Shown: positions 51,231-60,219, counted from the first letter of the stretch. The stretch is 64,000 bases of DNA from Terriglobales bacterium (GCA_025462725.1 JAOAPE010000002.1:62001-126000); one strand, 5' to 3'. The notes: generated from the letters alone by a model not told the origin. A program made the numbers and translations.

Positions 51231-52781
51231 TCAGAGTCGTCGTAATACTTGATCAACCAGCAACTTTGCAGCCTTCTTGTTCTGAGAACACTCATAAATC
51301 AACGAGCATATCTGAACTATAATTGTTCTATCTTTCGCTTTTGCCTTACGCAATGTCTTATGGGCATACGTCTCACTAATAACTGTCTCGACCTTTTTCG
51401 ACATCACGAGTATTTTTCTGGAAAAGATTTCCTTCTCTAGCAGAGTCAAAGCCGAGTGTCCGGAAAGCCCGTCTAGACGTGCCAGTTCTTTCCGTAAGTC
51501 CCTCTCGATTTTCTTGCTATCAGTAGCAGTTACAGCACCTTGCTTCAGAACCGATATGAGGTGATCGATTTGCCCCGTCGTACCTTCAAATTGCCGAAGT
51601 ACGTTCCTTCTTATCGAACTAACTCTACAACGCTTGCTAAGGTCGCCGATTTTTGGAACTAGACGGCTAATGCAATCTCTAAAGTGTGCGCTTTGCTCAA
51701 AATGATCCCTCCGTCCGTTGGGAACTATACGTGAATCGAGAACATGGATTTCTCCCACGGACCAAGCGTTGAAGCGAGCTTCAACAAAAACTTCATCCAA
51801 AACATCTGATTCTCCCACTTGGATATTGCCACTTCGAAGCCTCAGTCCTTTGATCAAAGCCTTTCGATCGATTGCTCCGCGATAATTGTGGTGCAATATC
51901 CATCCTGAGGCGGCCAAGCCACCATCTCTTCCTTCAATGTCAAACAGTTCGACATCAATAAATCTGTCCAGTACTCTCTTCCTTGCTTCAAACTCATTCC
52001 TATGGGGACGATACAGTGGCGTATTTCTAGCGTTCACGAATATATGCACATTCCCCAGCACGAGCTTCGCTCTGAGGAAATCTTCTATTTGCTTCTTAAA
52101 TAAGAAATCAGGCGAAAAGGGAACCGGGGCTACCTGTGATAAGTAAGACTCTATTTCGCGCACATTCACTAATGAGTCGTCACCATGTCTCACAATATCC
52201 GTTAGTTCTACCTCGAAGAATCTGTCCGGCCAATCACTAGAAACAAATCGGCGAATTCTGACTACATTCTTTATTAATTGCTCTACATCAGACCGCGTAC
52301 CTTTATCTCGTAAGAGCTCCTTAAGTTTTCTACAATCCCAACGCAATTCGTTGATTTGGGACTCCCCTTCAGCGCGTGACCGGAAAATCAGCTCCTGACA
52401 GTAGCCTAATCCTGCCAAGCGGCCCACCCCGCGGAATCCCCGCGCTTTCATTCCTCTCTTACGACTTGCACCGAGGGCCACCAGTGTCTCTGCGAATTCC
52501 GATTTCGAGAGGCCCATCCCGTTATCGCGGATCAGACACCTTCTCATCTGAGCGTCAACAGTTATGTCAACCCGTCCTTCTTCGGTAGCTAGCAGCCCTG
52601 CTGCAACAGCCTCTTCGATAGAATCCGTCGAATTTTGTATATATTCCCTAAAAATGGAGAGGGGATTCACATACATTGCGCTGCTGAGTAGCTCAAGAAC
52701 ATCTTTTCCGACTACTGGTCGTTCGGTAATCTCGGTCCACGAACTCTTTATCGAAGCCAACACAGGCAGGTTGCCACTCAT
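51231..52781 (-). CDS. Hsp90/HtpG-type GHKL ATPase (gene 4 of a four-gene island)
   Basis: The start at ATG 52781 overlaps the radical-SAM gene's stop (ATGA), which decides it over an ATG at 52814. The product is 516 residues. The Bergerat fold is clear: N-box in YVNPLSIFREYIQNSTDSIE (Glu, Asn, Asp), G1 in LIRDNGMGLS, G2 in GFRGVGRLAGLG. The N-box context resembles HtpG, but the middle and C-terminal parts (after ~200) do not, and the protein is shorter than HtpG. A helical C-terminus (IERDLRKELARLDGLSGHSA) may dimerise. It probably clamps a client or nucleic acid on ATP binding. Confidence 0.85.
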   Translation of the reverse strand: MSGNLPVLASIKSSWTEITERPVVGKDVLELLSSAMYVNPLSIFREYIQNSTDSIEEAVAAGLLATEEGRVDITVDAQMRRCLIRDNGMGLSKSEFAETLVALGASRKRGMKARGFRGVGRLAGLGYCQELIFRSRAEGESQINELRWDCRKLKELLRDKGTRSDVEQLIKNVVRIRRFVSSDWPDRFFEVELTDIVRHGDDSLVNVREIESYLSQVAPVPFSPDFLFKKQIEDFLRAKLVLGNVHIFVNARNTPLYRPHRNEFEARKRVLDRFIDVELFDIEGRDGGLAASGWILHHNYRGAIDRKALIKGLRLRSGNIQVGESDVLDEVFVEARFNAWSVGEIHVLDSRIVPNGRRDHFEQSAHFRDCISRLVPKIGDLSKRCRVSSIRRNVLRQFEGTTGQIDHLISVLKQGAVTATDSKKIERDLRKELARLDGLSGHSALTLLEKEIFSRKILVMSKKVETVISETYAHKTLRKAKAKDRTIIVQICSLIYECSQNKKAAKLLVDQVLRRL

Positions 52782-54367
52782 GCCATCGTCCCCGCATAGG
52801 TGGGGATCGAACAATCCACATCTAAACCCGCATCTTCTACTCTTTCATCGTCCGGAACAATTACGCTTGGATCTGTTCGCCCTTTCCTGTTTCTAGCCCA
52901 AATGGCTGCTTCGATTCCTTTGCCGAGCGGAACATAAAAGGGAAGCAGACTCTTCAGCTGAGAGTCTGTGCTTGAAAGATTCTTAATTTCCCGAGGCTCG
53001 CAGGAGGACAGCATTGAATTTAAAGTGATTTTCTGATGGCTACTAAGACGGCTAAAAGCATTTCTAAATTCCTCGAATTCTGCTTTGCCTTCCAGTTTTT
53101 CAAACCATTCTCTGTTGAAAATAAAGTGATGCGGTCGAAGCAATAAATTCGAGAATTCCTCTGCGGAACTGCCAAATGCGCGCTTGAAAAAAACGGGGGC
53201 TCCGCTGACAACGCCGTGAGTCGCTTGAAGTATCAGTTGCAATGAACGCAGCTGGAATCGCGTCCATTTTTCTCCAATATGTGATCTGTCCGGCAAGTCA
53301 GTTGGCTGGTATCGCATCGGGAACGACCAAATGCGAATTCCAAGCTCTTCATTCAATTTAACGTTCACCAACATGCGTTCATAAAGATCGTGAGGACTGT
53401 CGTGAAAATTGTAAAGCATATAGTTCGACAACTCTCTCAACCCGAATTCCTGTGCCCACCGCACTGATGTCTCGTATTGCGCCTTCACACCAAGATGGTC
53501 AAAGGCAATTCGGAGAGGCTTAATGCATATAGATGACAGTTCTCGTAAGAACATCATGTCTTTGCAGAGAATTCTGGCATCCACTCCCTGATTGAAGTCG
53601 ACTCGCCTCTGAACAGAAGTCCGGCCTCGGCTCAATTTTGCGCCGGGTATGAATCCGAGATCTCTAATTTCCGCGATTATTTCCTTAAAAGTACCTGATG
53701 CAACGATATTATTGTCCATCAACACTAGGTCCTTCTTGGTTCCATACAGCTTGTCGATTTGTTTAACTATCGATGTGATTGAGGTCACATCCCGCTGCTC
53801 GCCTTCGAGTTTAGGGACTCCGCAAAAGCTGCATTTTCTAATACAACCACGAGACGCGTATGCGAAGTAAGCGTCGCGAACCGGGTACTTGTACGAAATT
53901 TGATCCAGAATGCTGTAGTCCGGCACGAGATCCTCGATCGGGGTACCTCTTACGTCATCCGCATAGAACTCGTCTGAGAAATCGTCAAGCTGCAATGAAG
54001 TGGCAGGGCTCTGCCCTAGCAGGCCTTTAATGAAACGAACTCCAATCCAGCGTTCGTCACGAAGGAATCTCTCATGCATTAATGAAGCGGCAATGCCACC
54101 GACAAAAATCTTGTCCTTTTGACCATTGGCGACTTTCTTCGCGAATTCGATACTTTCTGAAATTCTGTCGAATTCAAAAGAAAAGAGTGTGGTTATGTAT
54201 ATTCGATCCCACGCCTCGGAGAATACAGATTCGTCCTCTCCCTTTATAAAGCGAACACGGTCACCCTTTCCGTTCGGCCCGTGATACTGGGCGAGCTTCA
54301 TCAATCCGAGAGGCGGGTATTTGTTCTTGTAGGAAGGTTCAATAAGCAGAATGTTCTTGTTAGCCAC
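52778..54367 (-). CDS. B12-type radical SAM protein (gene 3 of the island)
   Basis: The product is 529 residues from a GTG with AGAGG upstream. The N-terminal ~130 residues (NILLIEPSYKNKYPPLGLMK; IFVGGIAASLM) follow the cobalamin-binding-type Rossmann layout, without the DxHxxG cobalamin ligand. The radical SAM cluster motif is CIRKCSFC in YASRGCIRKCSFCGVPKLEG. VLMDNNIV and RVDFNQGVDARIL match the TIM-barrel strands of B12-type radical SAM enzymes. No auxiliary Fe-S cysteine cluster is evident. The substrate is unknown. It shares a transcript with two GHKL ATPases and a methyltransferase-like protein, so it probably modifies a macromolecule (protein, RNA or DNA) held by them; this is inference. 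Confidence 0.85.
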   Translation of the reverse strand: MANKNILLIEPSYKNKYPPLGLMKLAQYHGPNGKGDRVRFIKGEDESVFSEAWDRIYITTLFSFEFDRISESIEFAKKVANGQKDKIFVGGIAASLMHERFLRDERWIGVRFIKGLLGQSPATSLQLDDFSDEFYADDVRGTPIEDLVPDYSILDQISYKYPVRDAYFAYASRGCIRKCSFCGVPKLEGEQRDVTSITSIVKQIDKLYGTKKDLVLMDNNIVASGTFKEIIAEIRDLGFIPGAKLSRGRTSVQRRVDFNQGVDARILCKDMMFLRELSSICIKPLRIAFDHLGVKAQYETSVRWAQEFGLRELSNYMLYNFHDSPHDLYERMLVNVKLNEELGIRIWSFPMRYQPTDLPDRSHIGEKWTRFQLRSLQLILQATHGVVSGAPVFFKRAFGSSAEEFSNLLLRPHHFIFNREWFEKLEGKAEFEEFRNAFSRLSSHQKITLNSMLSSCEPREIKNLSSTDSQLKSLLPFYVPLGKGIEAAIWARNRKGRTDPSVIVPDDERVEDAGLDVDCSIPTYAGTMA

Positions 54368-54457
54368 TTTACCTCTACAAGCCAGATTTGTTCAAAATAG
54401 TATCGAGAGTTTAGCACGGCCTTGTATCGACGTTTACCAGTTAAGTTTCGGCACAAT

Positions 54458-55408
54458 TCAGAGTATCGATTTGGACGATGTAGACGGAAACAATTTACGA
54501 TATCTGGCGCGAGCGTGCTTAGAAATCGAAATCCCCTTCCTTTTAATTCTTCGGGTTTGATTTACATCAATCAATTCAAGTGCCAATGATTCTTCTTGAC
54601 GTTTACGAGTAGTATCTTCCATCCGCTGAGCACGAAAAAACGAGCTCTGTGAAAGAGGGGGGTTGTCGTACACAAATTCGAAAACAAGACACAGCATTGC
54701 ACTCTTCCGAACACCGTAAGGCCGATAGACAGCTTTCCCTAGGCATCTCGTGTCAAATGTATGCTCCCCCCCGACCGTAATCACAGCTGCGGGCAAAAGG
54801 TCACTCAGAACCTTGTCGTAAGTCTTATTTGAATTGCGAGTTAAATTAAAGAGAGCCCGTGTTGAACCGAATCGAGTCGCGACATCAAAAGCCATCTTGT
54901 GCACAAAACTCTTACCGGTCGCGGTGTCAACATCGGGAGAAGTATTGAAGGCCAACAATAGAAGAAAATTCGACGCATGATGTTGCTGGTGTTCGACGAT
55001 ATTTTGAATGAGTTCGAGTTTGTGGGGCGATATCCTATTCTTTTTTAAATTGAAAAAACCGTTCGTAAAATCTAGATTAATCGCCGAGTAGGGGAAAAAG
55101 CTTGCCTCTCGATCAGTTGAGCTTAGATCAAAAGCTTCCCCCTGTTTCACCCTAAGCTCCAGTCCGAATTTCGAAATCAGTGCCTTTGCGTTCTCGTCAT
55201 TCTTCTCCCAAACGCTAATATTCTGGAGCGCAAATACAGAGTGCGTCTTGCAAAAGAACTCCACATCTCGACCTTCAGGGCCAGCAAAAGTTAAATACTT
55301 AAACGGCAAATCGAATTGAGATCGGGTCTTGAAATCCAATAAGGCCGGGAGCCAGAAATGTTCCCGTATCCATCTTTTCTCCGGCGAATTGAATAGCTCG
55401 CGGGCCAT
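54458..55408 (-). CDS. Putative Rossmann-fold methyltransferase-like protein (gene 2 of the island)
   Basis: The product is 316 residues. FKYLTFAGPEGRDVEFF resembles SAM-binding motif I, ISVWEKNDENAKALISKFGL the acidic motif II/helix, and SAINLDFTNGFFNLKKN a motif IV-like catalytic segment. A basic C-terminus (RIKRKGISISKHARARYRK) could bind nucleic acid. I do not recognise the exact family; the TcmP-type partner proteins of phage radical SAM enzymes are a weak alternative. It is separated from the GHKL gene by 6 bp and from the radical SAM gene by 90 bp. Confidence 0.6.
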   Translation of the reverse strand: MARELFNSPEKRWIREHFWLPALLDFKTRSQFDLPFKYLTFAGPEGRDVEFFCKTHSVFALQNISVWEKNDENAKALISKFGLELRVKQGEAFDLSSTDREASFFPYSAINLDFTNGFFNLKKNRISPHKLELIQNIVEHQQHHASNFLLLLAFNTSPDVDTATGKSFVHKMAFDVATRFGSTRALFNLTRNSNKTYDKVLSDLLPAAVITVGGEHTFDTRCLGKAVYRPYGVRKSAMLCLVFEFVYDNPPLSQSSFFRAQRMEDTTRKRQEESLALELIDVNQTRRIKRKGISISKHARARYRKLFPSTSSKSIL

Positions 55409-55414
55409 GAAAAT

Positions 55415-56956
55415 CTAATTAGCCCTGCGAGCTTCGAACAGGTCTTCAACTATCTTAAATATCTCATCAGTCATTCGATTTGCATCTCCTGCTGCGCGTT
55501 CACGGCCTATACCAATGGCAATAAGGAAAGCCTCCACTAGCTCTTTCTCATTGGCTTTTAGTTTGCGAAAAATCTTATGGCCTTCGTTAACTACTACTTT
55601 GCCGGTCTTTGAATCGATGTAGATCGGTGGCTTGTTGCTTTGTTTTTCGACATGTAATGAGAGAGGCTTTCTTCGATGCATTGACCTCAAATAGGTGGAT
55701 ACTTTGGCATCCATCTTTTCGCGGAAGCTCTCCGCTTTGCGCTCTTTTTCGATGTTCGACCGCTTACGTGAACGTGAAGTTGCACCACCAAATGCATCCC
55801 TCAACACATTGTGGACGATCTCCCGAAACGCCTTATAATTTTTGTCAGTCTCCCTGAATCGATCTCTGTCAATTAGAAGAGCTTGCTCCAGCCCGCGATA
55901 AACATAGATTTCGCCACTAGTAAGGACTAGCCTCGGCCCCATACTCTGTTGGTACTGCATCCAGTTCAGGTCGTACTTTCCTATGGCGACATTATTTACT
56001 CTAATCAGCCCTCCACGAATATCTGCAGGCATGATCGCCGTTGCTTGACTGAAGATGTAACCCCTGAATTCCAGTGTCGAGTCAGAGTGTTCAACCGGAT
56101 AGATTTCATAGTCCAATCCACGTTTATATTTCTTCTGTGCACTATAGCGAACATCTGCAGATGGCAATTGCAATGGTTTGAGTAATTTTTGACCATTAAC
56201 AGAAACCGAAAAATTTGCCTTTAACAACTCATTCTTGATCGTGCCGATCGGTGTTCCAGAAAACCCCTTGAAAGGGCTGTCGCCGGAATAGGGCACTGGG
56301 CTTACTAAAGCTAGTTCCCACTTGAATTGCTCAACACCACTTAGTTCTCCGACATTGCTTATGTATTGATCTGCGCTCACTCCTTTCTTGCTCAGAAATT
56401 CTCGCATTTCGGGTGTGAGATCTCTCAATGTGATAAATGTGTAATGAGAAGACTTTTCTTCGTTTCCCCATTTGGTGAGTTGATACACATAGTGGCTTTC
56501 GAGATCCTCGTCCTGCTTCGCCAACTCCAACACCTTGGGAATATCGAGAATCGCTTCCAGCCGCTCTGCCGATCCCTGTTGGGTCGTCAGGACTCGGACC
56601 TCCTTACATATGTTTATCACCGAGAGGGCGCCGATCCCTTTATGCCCGATCAAGCGTCTACCTTGCCGCACTGAAGCTTGTGTAGCCGTCGAGCCTCCAA
56701 TCCGCAAGAAGCGCTCTCGGATGTCGTCTTCAGACATGCCAACTCCATCGTCGAGAATCGTAATCTCACTAAAGTCTTCGGATATTTTGAATTGCACATT
56801 GGAAGCTAATGCGTCCCAAGCATTGCTAACTAATTCCTTTGCAGCACGGGAGTAACTGACGTACGTTCCCCGACTCAGTTCTGAGAGGATGCGAAGAGCT
56901 GGCGTTCGGGGTCTTTCAACTACGGTTGTGCCCGTAGATTCATCTTTAGGGGGCAT
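55415..56956 (-). CDS. MutL/MORC-like GHKL ATPase (gene 1 of the island)
   Basis: The product is 513 residues. Bergerat motifs: N-box in YSRAAKELVSNAWDALASNV, G1 in TILDDGVGMSEDD, G2 in LIGHKGIGALSVINICKEVR, with the lid RIGGSTAT between them. A second S5-like domain (VPYSGDSPFKGFSGTPIG...; IRGGLIRVNNVAIGKYDLNW) and a basic linker (SRSRKRSNIEKERKAESFRE) follow. It differs in subfamily from the HtpG-like ATPase three genes downstream, so the operon has two unlike clamp ATPases. A clean motif copy lies 72 bp upstream. Confidence 0.87.
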   Translation of the reverse strand: MPPKDESTGTTVVERPRTPALRILSELSRGTYVSYSRAAKELVSNAWDALASNVQFKISEDFSEITILDDGVGMSEDDIRERFLRIGGSTATQASVRQGRRLIGHKGIGALSVINICKEVRVLTTQQGSAERLEAILDIPKVLELAKQDEDLESHYVYQLTKWGNEEKSSHYTFITLRDLTPEMREFLSKKGVSADQYISNVGELSGVEQFKWELALVSPVPYSGDSPFKGFSGTPIGTIKNELLKANFSVSVNGQKLLKPLQLPSADVRYSAQKKYKRGLDYEIYPVEHSDSTLEFRGYIFSQATAIMPADIRGGLIRVNNVAIGKYDLNWMQYQQSMGPRLVLTSGEIYVYRGLEQALLIDRDRFRETDKNYKAFREIVHNVLRDAFGGATSRSRKRSNIEKERKAESFREKMDAKVSTYLRSMHRRKPLSLHVEKQSNKPPIYIDSKTGKVVVNEGHKIFRKLKANEKELVEAFLIAIGIGRERAAGDANRMTDEIFKIVEDLFEARRAN

Positions 56957-57026
56957 TCAGTTGGCCTCGGGTTTGTGGATTGCCTATGGTACACAAGGTG
57001 TTCGCAACAAGGAGAGAAAACTGTGA

Positions 57027-57047
57027 GTGTTCCGAATTCGTAACATG
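57027..57047. promoter_or_regulatory. Recurrent palindrome upstream of the GHKL/radical-SAM operon
   Basis: TGTTCCGAATTCGTAACA (57029-57046) is the cleanest copy: TGTT and AACA arms around CCGAATTCGT. It lies 72 bp before the ATG at 56956, so the four-gene island appears to be under the same control as the exported-protein genes. Confidence 0.6.
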
Positions 57048-57830
57048 AGTAGCTTCATAGTGCCTTGCTTCAGCTCGCACAATCTCCATTGGCGCAGGAT
57101 GCGCTCAGTAAACGTTGCAATGCACCGTGAGTGGATATCTGTCTCATGATGTCCCCGTGACAGCGGCCAAGTTCACTAGCCGGCACCCCCGGACAGATTG
57201 ATTTTAGTTAATGCTACTTGACTTTTATCGGATCGTTAAAAGCTTTGCAAATTCTCTTGAATACTTCGGCACAAGTTCTAGCAGTCTCCAGCGGTGGGTC
57301 GACCGCAACGCAACCTGCTAGTTCGACTTCCGCGAAAAGCCTGGGTCAAAAGGTCACCCATCAACGTCGTGATCGAGCAAAACAAGCAGCGGGAAAAAGG
57401 GCAGAAAAGGAAAAAGATCTGACAGTCACTGCCAAGTCTAGAGTTGTCAATCGAAAATGGAAACCCCCAACTACCGACAAGAGCGAATTTCATGGTGGTG
57501 CCAAGATCTCATCGGAGAGTTTAGCGTTGCGGTCATCGGAGCAGGCGCATAAATCGCGCGTTACTTGGAATAGGACACGTTTCGGTTCTTGGTTTCGACA
57601 TCGTCGAGATCTCGAATCTAAGCCGTGCTGTTCTCTTCTCCGGGCTGTCTCTGAAACCGGGAGCCACAGCCGAGGGCAAAGTCGCTTCGTACTAGCGCTT
57701 GAGAGTGGCGAGGGTAACCCGCATCATCTTCGACATTAGTTAGATGGCACAGCACCCGTAAGGGGCCATCGCTCAGCTAGCGCCGCAGCGGACCGCCGCT
57801 ATGAGGTTACTTATGAAAAGTAATTTTCGT
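57048..57830. other. Long intergenic stretch, no gene supported
   Basis: About 780 bp. A 173-residue open frame at 57218-57739 (plus) has no ribosome site, domain or natural residue pattern. A short hairpin AGCGG-ACCG-CCGCT is near 57787-57800. I see nothing else. Confidence 0.5.
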
Positions 57831-58616
57831 TCACCGAGAATTGCGTGCTGAAAAGTGAGATTGGATCATCTTGTTAAACTCAATCAATGCCTCCAAAAAC
57901 TGGACTGAGGCGCCTGATCTCATTTCCGCGGTGAGTGCGGCCATATCTTTTGGCAGACACTTGCCGCCGACTCCTTTTTCGGGAGTTACAATCGTATGGG
58001 AATCGCCAACACGAGGATCCAGCAGCCATAGCCGACGTACCTCCTCAAAGTCAATTCCTATGGCTTCAGCAATCAAATTGAACTGGTTCACAAATAAGAC
58101 CTTAGTCATCAGGTAGCAGTTATCCATGTACTTAACAAGTTCTGCCGTACGAGAATCTGTTACGAAAATGGGGATGTCCGGATTGACAGTCATGTAGGCG
58201 CAAATGACCAAATCACATATCCTCCTATTTCCTCCTACTATTACGTATCCGCAGCTATCAATATCTTTCCAAGGATGTGCAGCCGATTCACCTATAAACT
58301 CTGGGCTGAAACTGAGACCCTCCAGAGATTCCAATTCATCAATTGCTCCGGGAGTAACCGTTGATTTGATGCAAACTGGCGCGGAAATCCATTTCAGGCA
58401 CTTTTTGATTTCAGTCAGGTCGCTACCGTGAGGTGCAGACGGAGTCGGTACTGCTACGAACACCAAATCGCAAGCATTCACTTGCTCGCGTTGCTCTTCA
58501 GAACAATATTCAGCCAGATGCTTGTCATATCCATAGACAGCGTTTTGTTCAGAAATTTTGAAATACTTCAACAACGCGGATCCAACAACTCCTAGTCCAA
58601 CTATGCCTATTCGCAA
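57831..58616 (-). CDS. Nucleotide-sugar dehydrogenase lacking the C-terminal domain (UDP-glucose/GDP-mannose dehydrogenase family)
   Basis: The TTG at 58616 with GAGG 5 bases upstream gives the family-typical start RIGIVGLGVVGSALLKYF (NAD-binding). An ATG at 58634 is the alternative. The 261-residue product has the strand LVFVAVPTPS, SPEFIGES, the helix AELVKYMDNCYLMTKVLFVN with the catalytic Lys/Asn, and the thiolate Cys in GVGGKCLPKDM. The family normally continues for ~150 residues with a UDP-sugar-binding domain that is absent here, so it is either a shortened form or uses an unusual substrate. It is divergent from the NUDIX gene. Confidence 0.82.
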   Translation of the reverse strand: MRIGIVGLGVVGSALLKYFKISEQNAVYGYDKHLAEYCSEEQREQVNACDLVFVAVPTPSAPHGSDLTEIKKCLKWISAPVCIKSTVTPGAIDELESLEGLSFSPEFIGESAAHPWKDIDSCGYVIVGGNRRICDLVICAYMTVNPDIPIFVTDSRTAELVKYMDNCYLMTKVLFVNQFNLIAEAIGIDFEEVRRLWLLDPRVGDSHTIVTPEKGVGGKCLPKDMAALTAEMRSGASVQFLEALIEFNKMIQSHFSARNSR

Positions 58617-58919
58617 AGCCACCTCGCGGACCATGTGCCAGTTGCCCGCACGCAGAACAAGCATGTTATTGCGGGTCGTGGGGGTGTTAGTGGTGCTATG
58701 AGAATTTATAGATCTCAGCTTCCAATTCTGCAAGCACAAAGACGTTGTAGCCAAAAGCAAAAGCCGCCCTTCTTTGCGGATACAAAGACAATCATTTTTT
58801 GTGTGCCTCCCGCATAAGCAAACTGGAATCGCAGTTGATTCAACGGGTACAGAGCTGTTTTGCTGTAACGCTATGTAGTTCTGTAACGTCTATATAGTCA
58901 CCAGCCTTAATTGAATTTT
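58617..58919. other. Divergent promoter region between dehydrogenase and NUDIX genes
   Basis: About 300 bp. No gene and no recurrent motif copy were seen. AT-rich stretches (ATCATTTTTTGTG near 58791) may hold the promoters. Confidence 0.35.
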
Positions 58920-59471
58920 ATGAAACATGCATTGGGTCCATTTCACTGTGGGGCTTCCGTAATCATGACTGATGGACTAGGTCGAATTCTCTTAGTCAAG
59001 CCCACTTACAAGACAAGATGGGCACTCCCCGGTGGGCGCATTGAACGACATGAGAGCCCTTCGCAAGCGGCAACTCGCGAATTGTGGGAAGAAATTCGGC
59101 TTAGAGTGCGTCGTCTTCGAATTGTATGTGTGGAATATCAATCCACGGTAGATGGCGAATCGATACAGTTTCTTTTTTACGCGGGCGCAATCTCGAATAG
59201 GCTGCTGCGATCAATCGCGTTGCGCAAAAGCGAACTGTCAGCTTGGCAGTTGGAGTTCCCGGTTGTTGCGTCAAAATTACTGTCGCCGTTGGCAGGGCAA
59301 AGGCTACGACGGGTGATTCTTTCTAACATGTCTTCTCTCATGTATGTTGAGCGAGGAAAAATAAAGGCAGGAGGGACGAGTCGTGAACGCACACTTCCGC
59401 AGCGCGGATCGGGTCTACGAGTCACTCGGAGCTCAAAAAATCGAAGACGACCTGTATTGCCTCGAAACTGA
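58920..59471 (+). CDS. NUDIX hydrolase
   Basis: From the ATG at 58920 the product is 183 residues. The NUDIX box reads GGRIERHESPSQAATRELWE followed by EIRL: the GX5EX7REUXEE core is intact and the following Gly is replaced by Arg. RWALPGG precedes it. It would cleave a nucleoside diphosphate linked to another group, plausibly a nucleotide sugar, given the neighbours. Its last ~90 bases overlap the next gene in another frame, and the C-terminal RRRPVLPRN tail lies inside that overlap. Confidence 0.82.
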   Translation: MKHALGPFHCGASVIMTDGLGRILLVKPTYKTRWALPGGRIERHESPSQAATRELWEEIRLRVRRLRIVCVEYQSTVDGESIQFLFYAGAISNRLLRSIALRKSELSAWQLEFPVVASKLLSPLAGQRLRRVILSNMSSLMYVERGKIKAGGTSRERTLPQRGSGLRVTRSSKNRRRPVLPRN

Positions 59472-60219
59472 CTTCAGCGTTCTGGAGTGTCTTTCATTGT
59501 GGTTGGCGCTCGCTGCGGACTTTCTATTTCTGGGACAGATCGAGGGTGTGCATCAATTACCGGTAATTGCGAGAGATTGGGGAGTCTTAATTGATAGCTG
59601 CCCAGGGCTTTGTGTTCATGCGCGAGGCTTCACACATCGACATTGTTCTAAATCGAGAGTCACTGTTCGAAGCAATCCCTTTGTTGTACTCGGAGGATTG
59701 CCTGGCGCGGGTAAATCTACCGTAATGAAGGAGCTAAGCAAGTACAGGCGACTCTTCAGGGCTGTGACTCGAACAACTCGGAATCGTCGAAGTAATGATC
59801 CGGATTTTGAAACTGGGCATTTAAAGAAATCCGATCAAAGCGACCCGAGTGACCTCAGGAGCCCCCAATGGGCGTTCCCCGTACGCTTTCGGAACGAACT
59901 ATATACATTTCATCTCGCAGAATCGATGGCTGCAATTTGGGATTCGCGGATAGAGATGATTGCCGTCATCGATTCTCACCCGTTCCGTATCGAGTGGCTA
60001 AAAGTGCTGATGCCATATGCCACTATCGTCTGGCTTGAGGCTGCTGATGAATGTTTGGAACAGCGGATACAGAATCGGGGAGGCGGAGTGGGAAAGGTCA
60101 CTCGCCAATATGAGGAATCATGTTTGTCGATTCGCAGTTTGGCTGACCTGATCATTGACACTACCCATATATCGCCAGACCGAGTAGCCCAAGATATTCT
60201 TCGATTTGTAAACCGATGA
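59383..60219 (+). CDS. P-loop (guanylate-kinase-like) protein with extra N-terminal domain
   Basis: The product is 278 residues from a GTG with a very strong GGCAGGAGGGACG site. The N-terminal ~98 residues have no recognised family. Then VVLGGLPGAGKSTVMKELSK gives the Walker A, RAVTRTTRNRRSND the guanylate-kinase-like TxRxxR, and VWLEAADECLEQRIQNRGGG the late helix with the basic residues. It phosphorylates a small molecule or nucleotide, possibly a sugar/nucleotide of the cassette. It overlaps the NUDIX gene by 89 bases and the glycosyltransferase by 4. Confidence 0.72.
   Translation: MNAHFRSADRVYESLGAQKIEDDLYCLETDFSVLECLSLWLALAADFLFLGQIEGVHQLPVIARDWGVLIDSCPGLCVHARGFTHRHCSKSRVTVRSNPFVVLGGLPGAGKSTVMKELSKYRRLFRAVTRTTRNRRSNDPDFETGHLKKSDQSDPSDLRSPQWAFPVRFRNELYTFHLAESMAAIWDSRIEMIAVIDSHPFRIEWLKVLMPYATIVWLEAADECLEQRIQNRGGGVGKVTRQYEESCLSIRSLADLIIDTTHISPDRVAQDILRFVNR

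Noticed and set aside
54458-55408. TcmP-type partner protein
   Set aside because: The FAGP-like segment matches weakly, but its typical neighbour (three-Cys phage radical SAM protein of the Gp37 type) is absent; the radical SAM gene here is of the B12 type.
7823-57047. Motif copies as ECF-type -35 (GGAAC) promoters
   Set aside because: GGAAC faces away from the downstream genes in most copies, and the sites are near-symmetric, so operator-like dyads are the better description.
57218-57739. 173-residue plus-strand frame
   Set aside because: TTG start without ribosome site; composition is Ser/Arg-rich without domain or helix periodicity; looks like open non-coding DNA.
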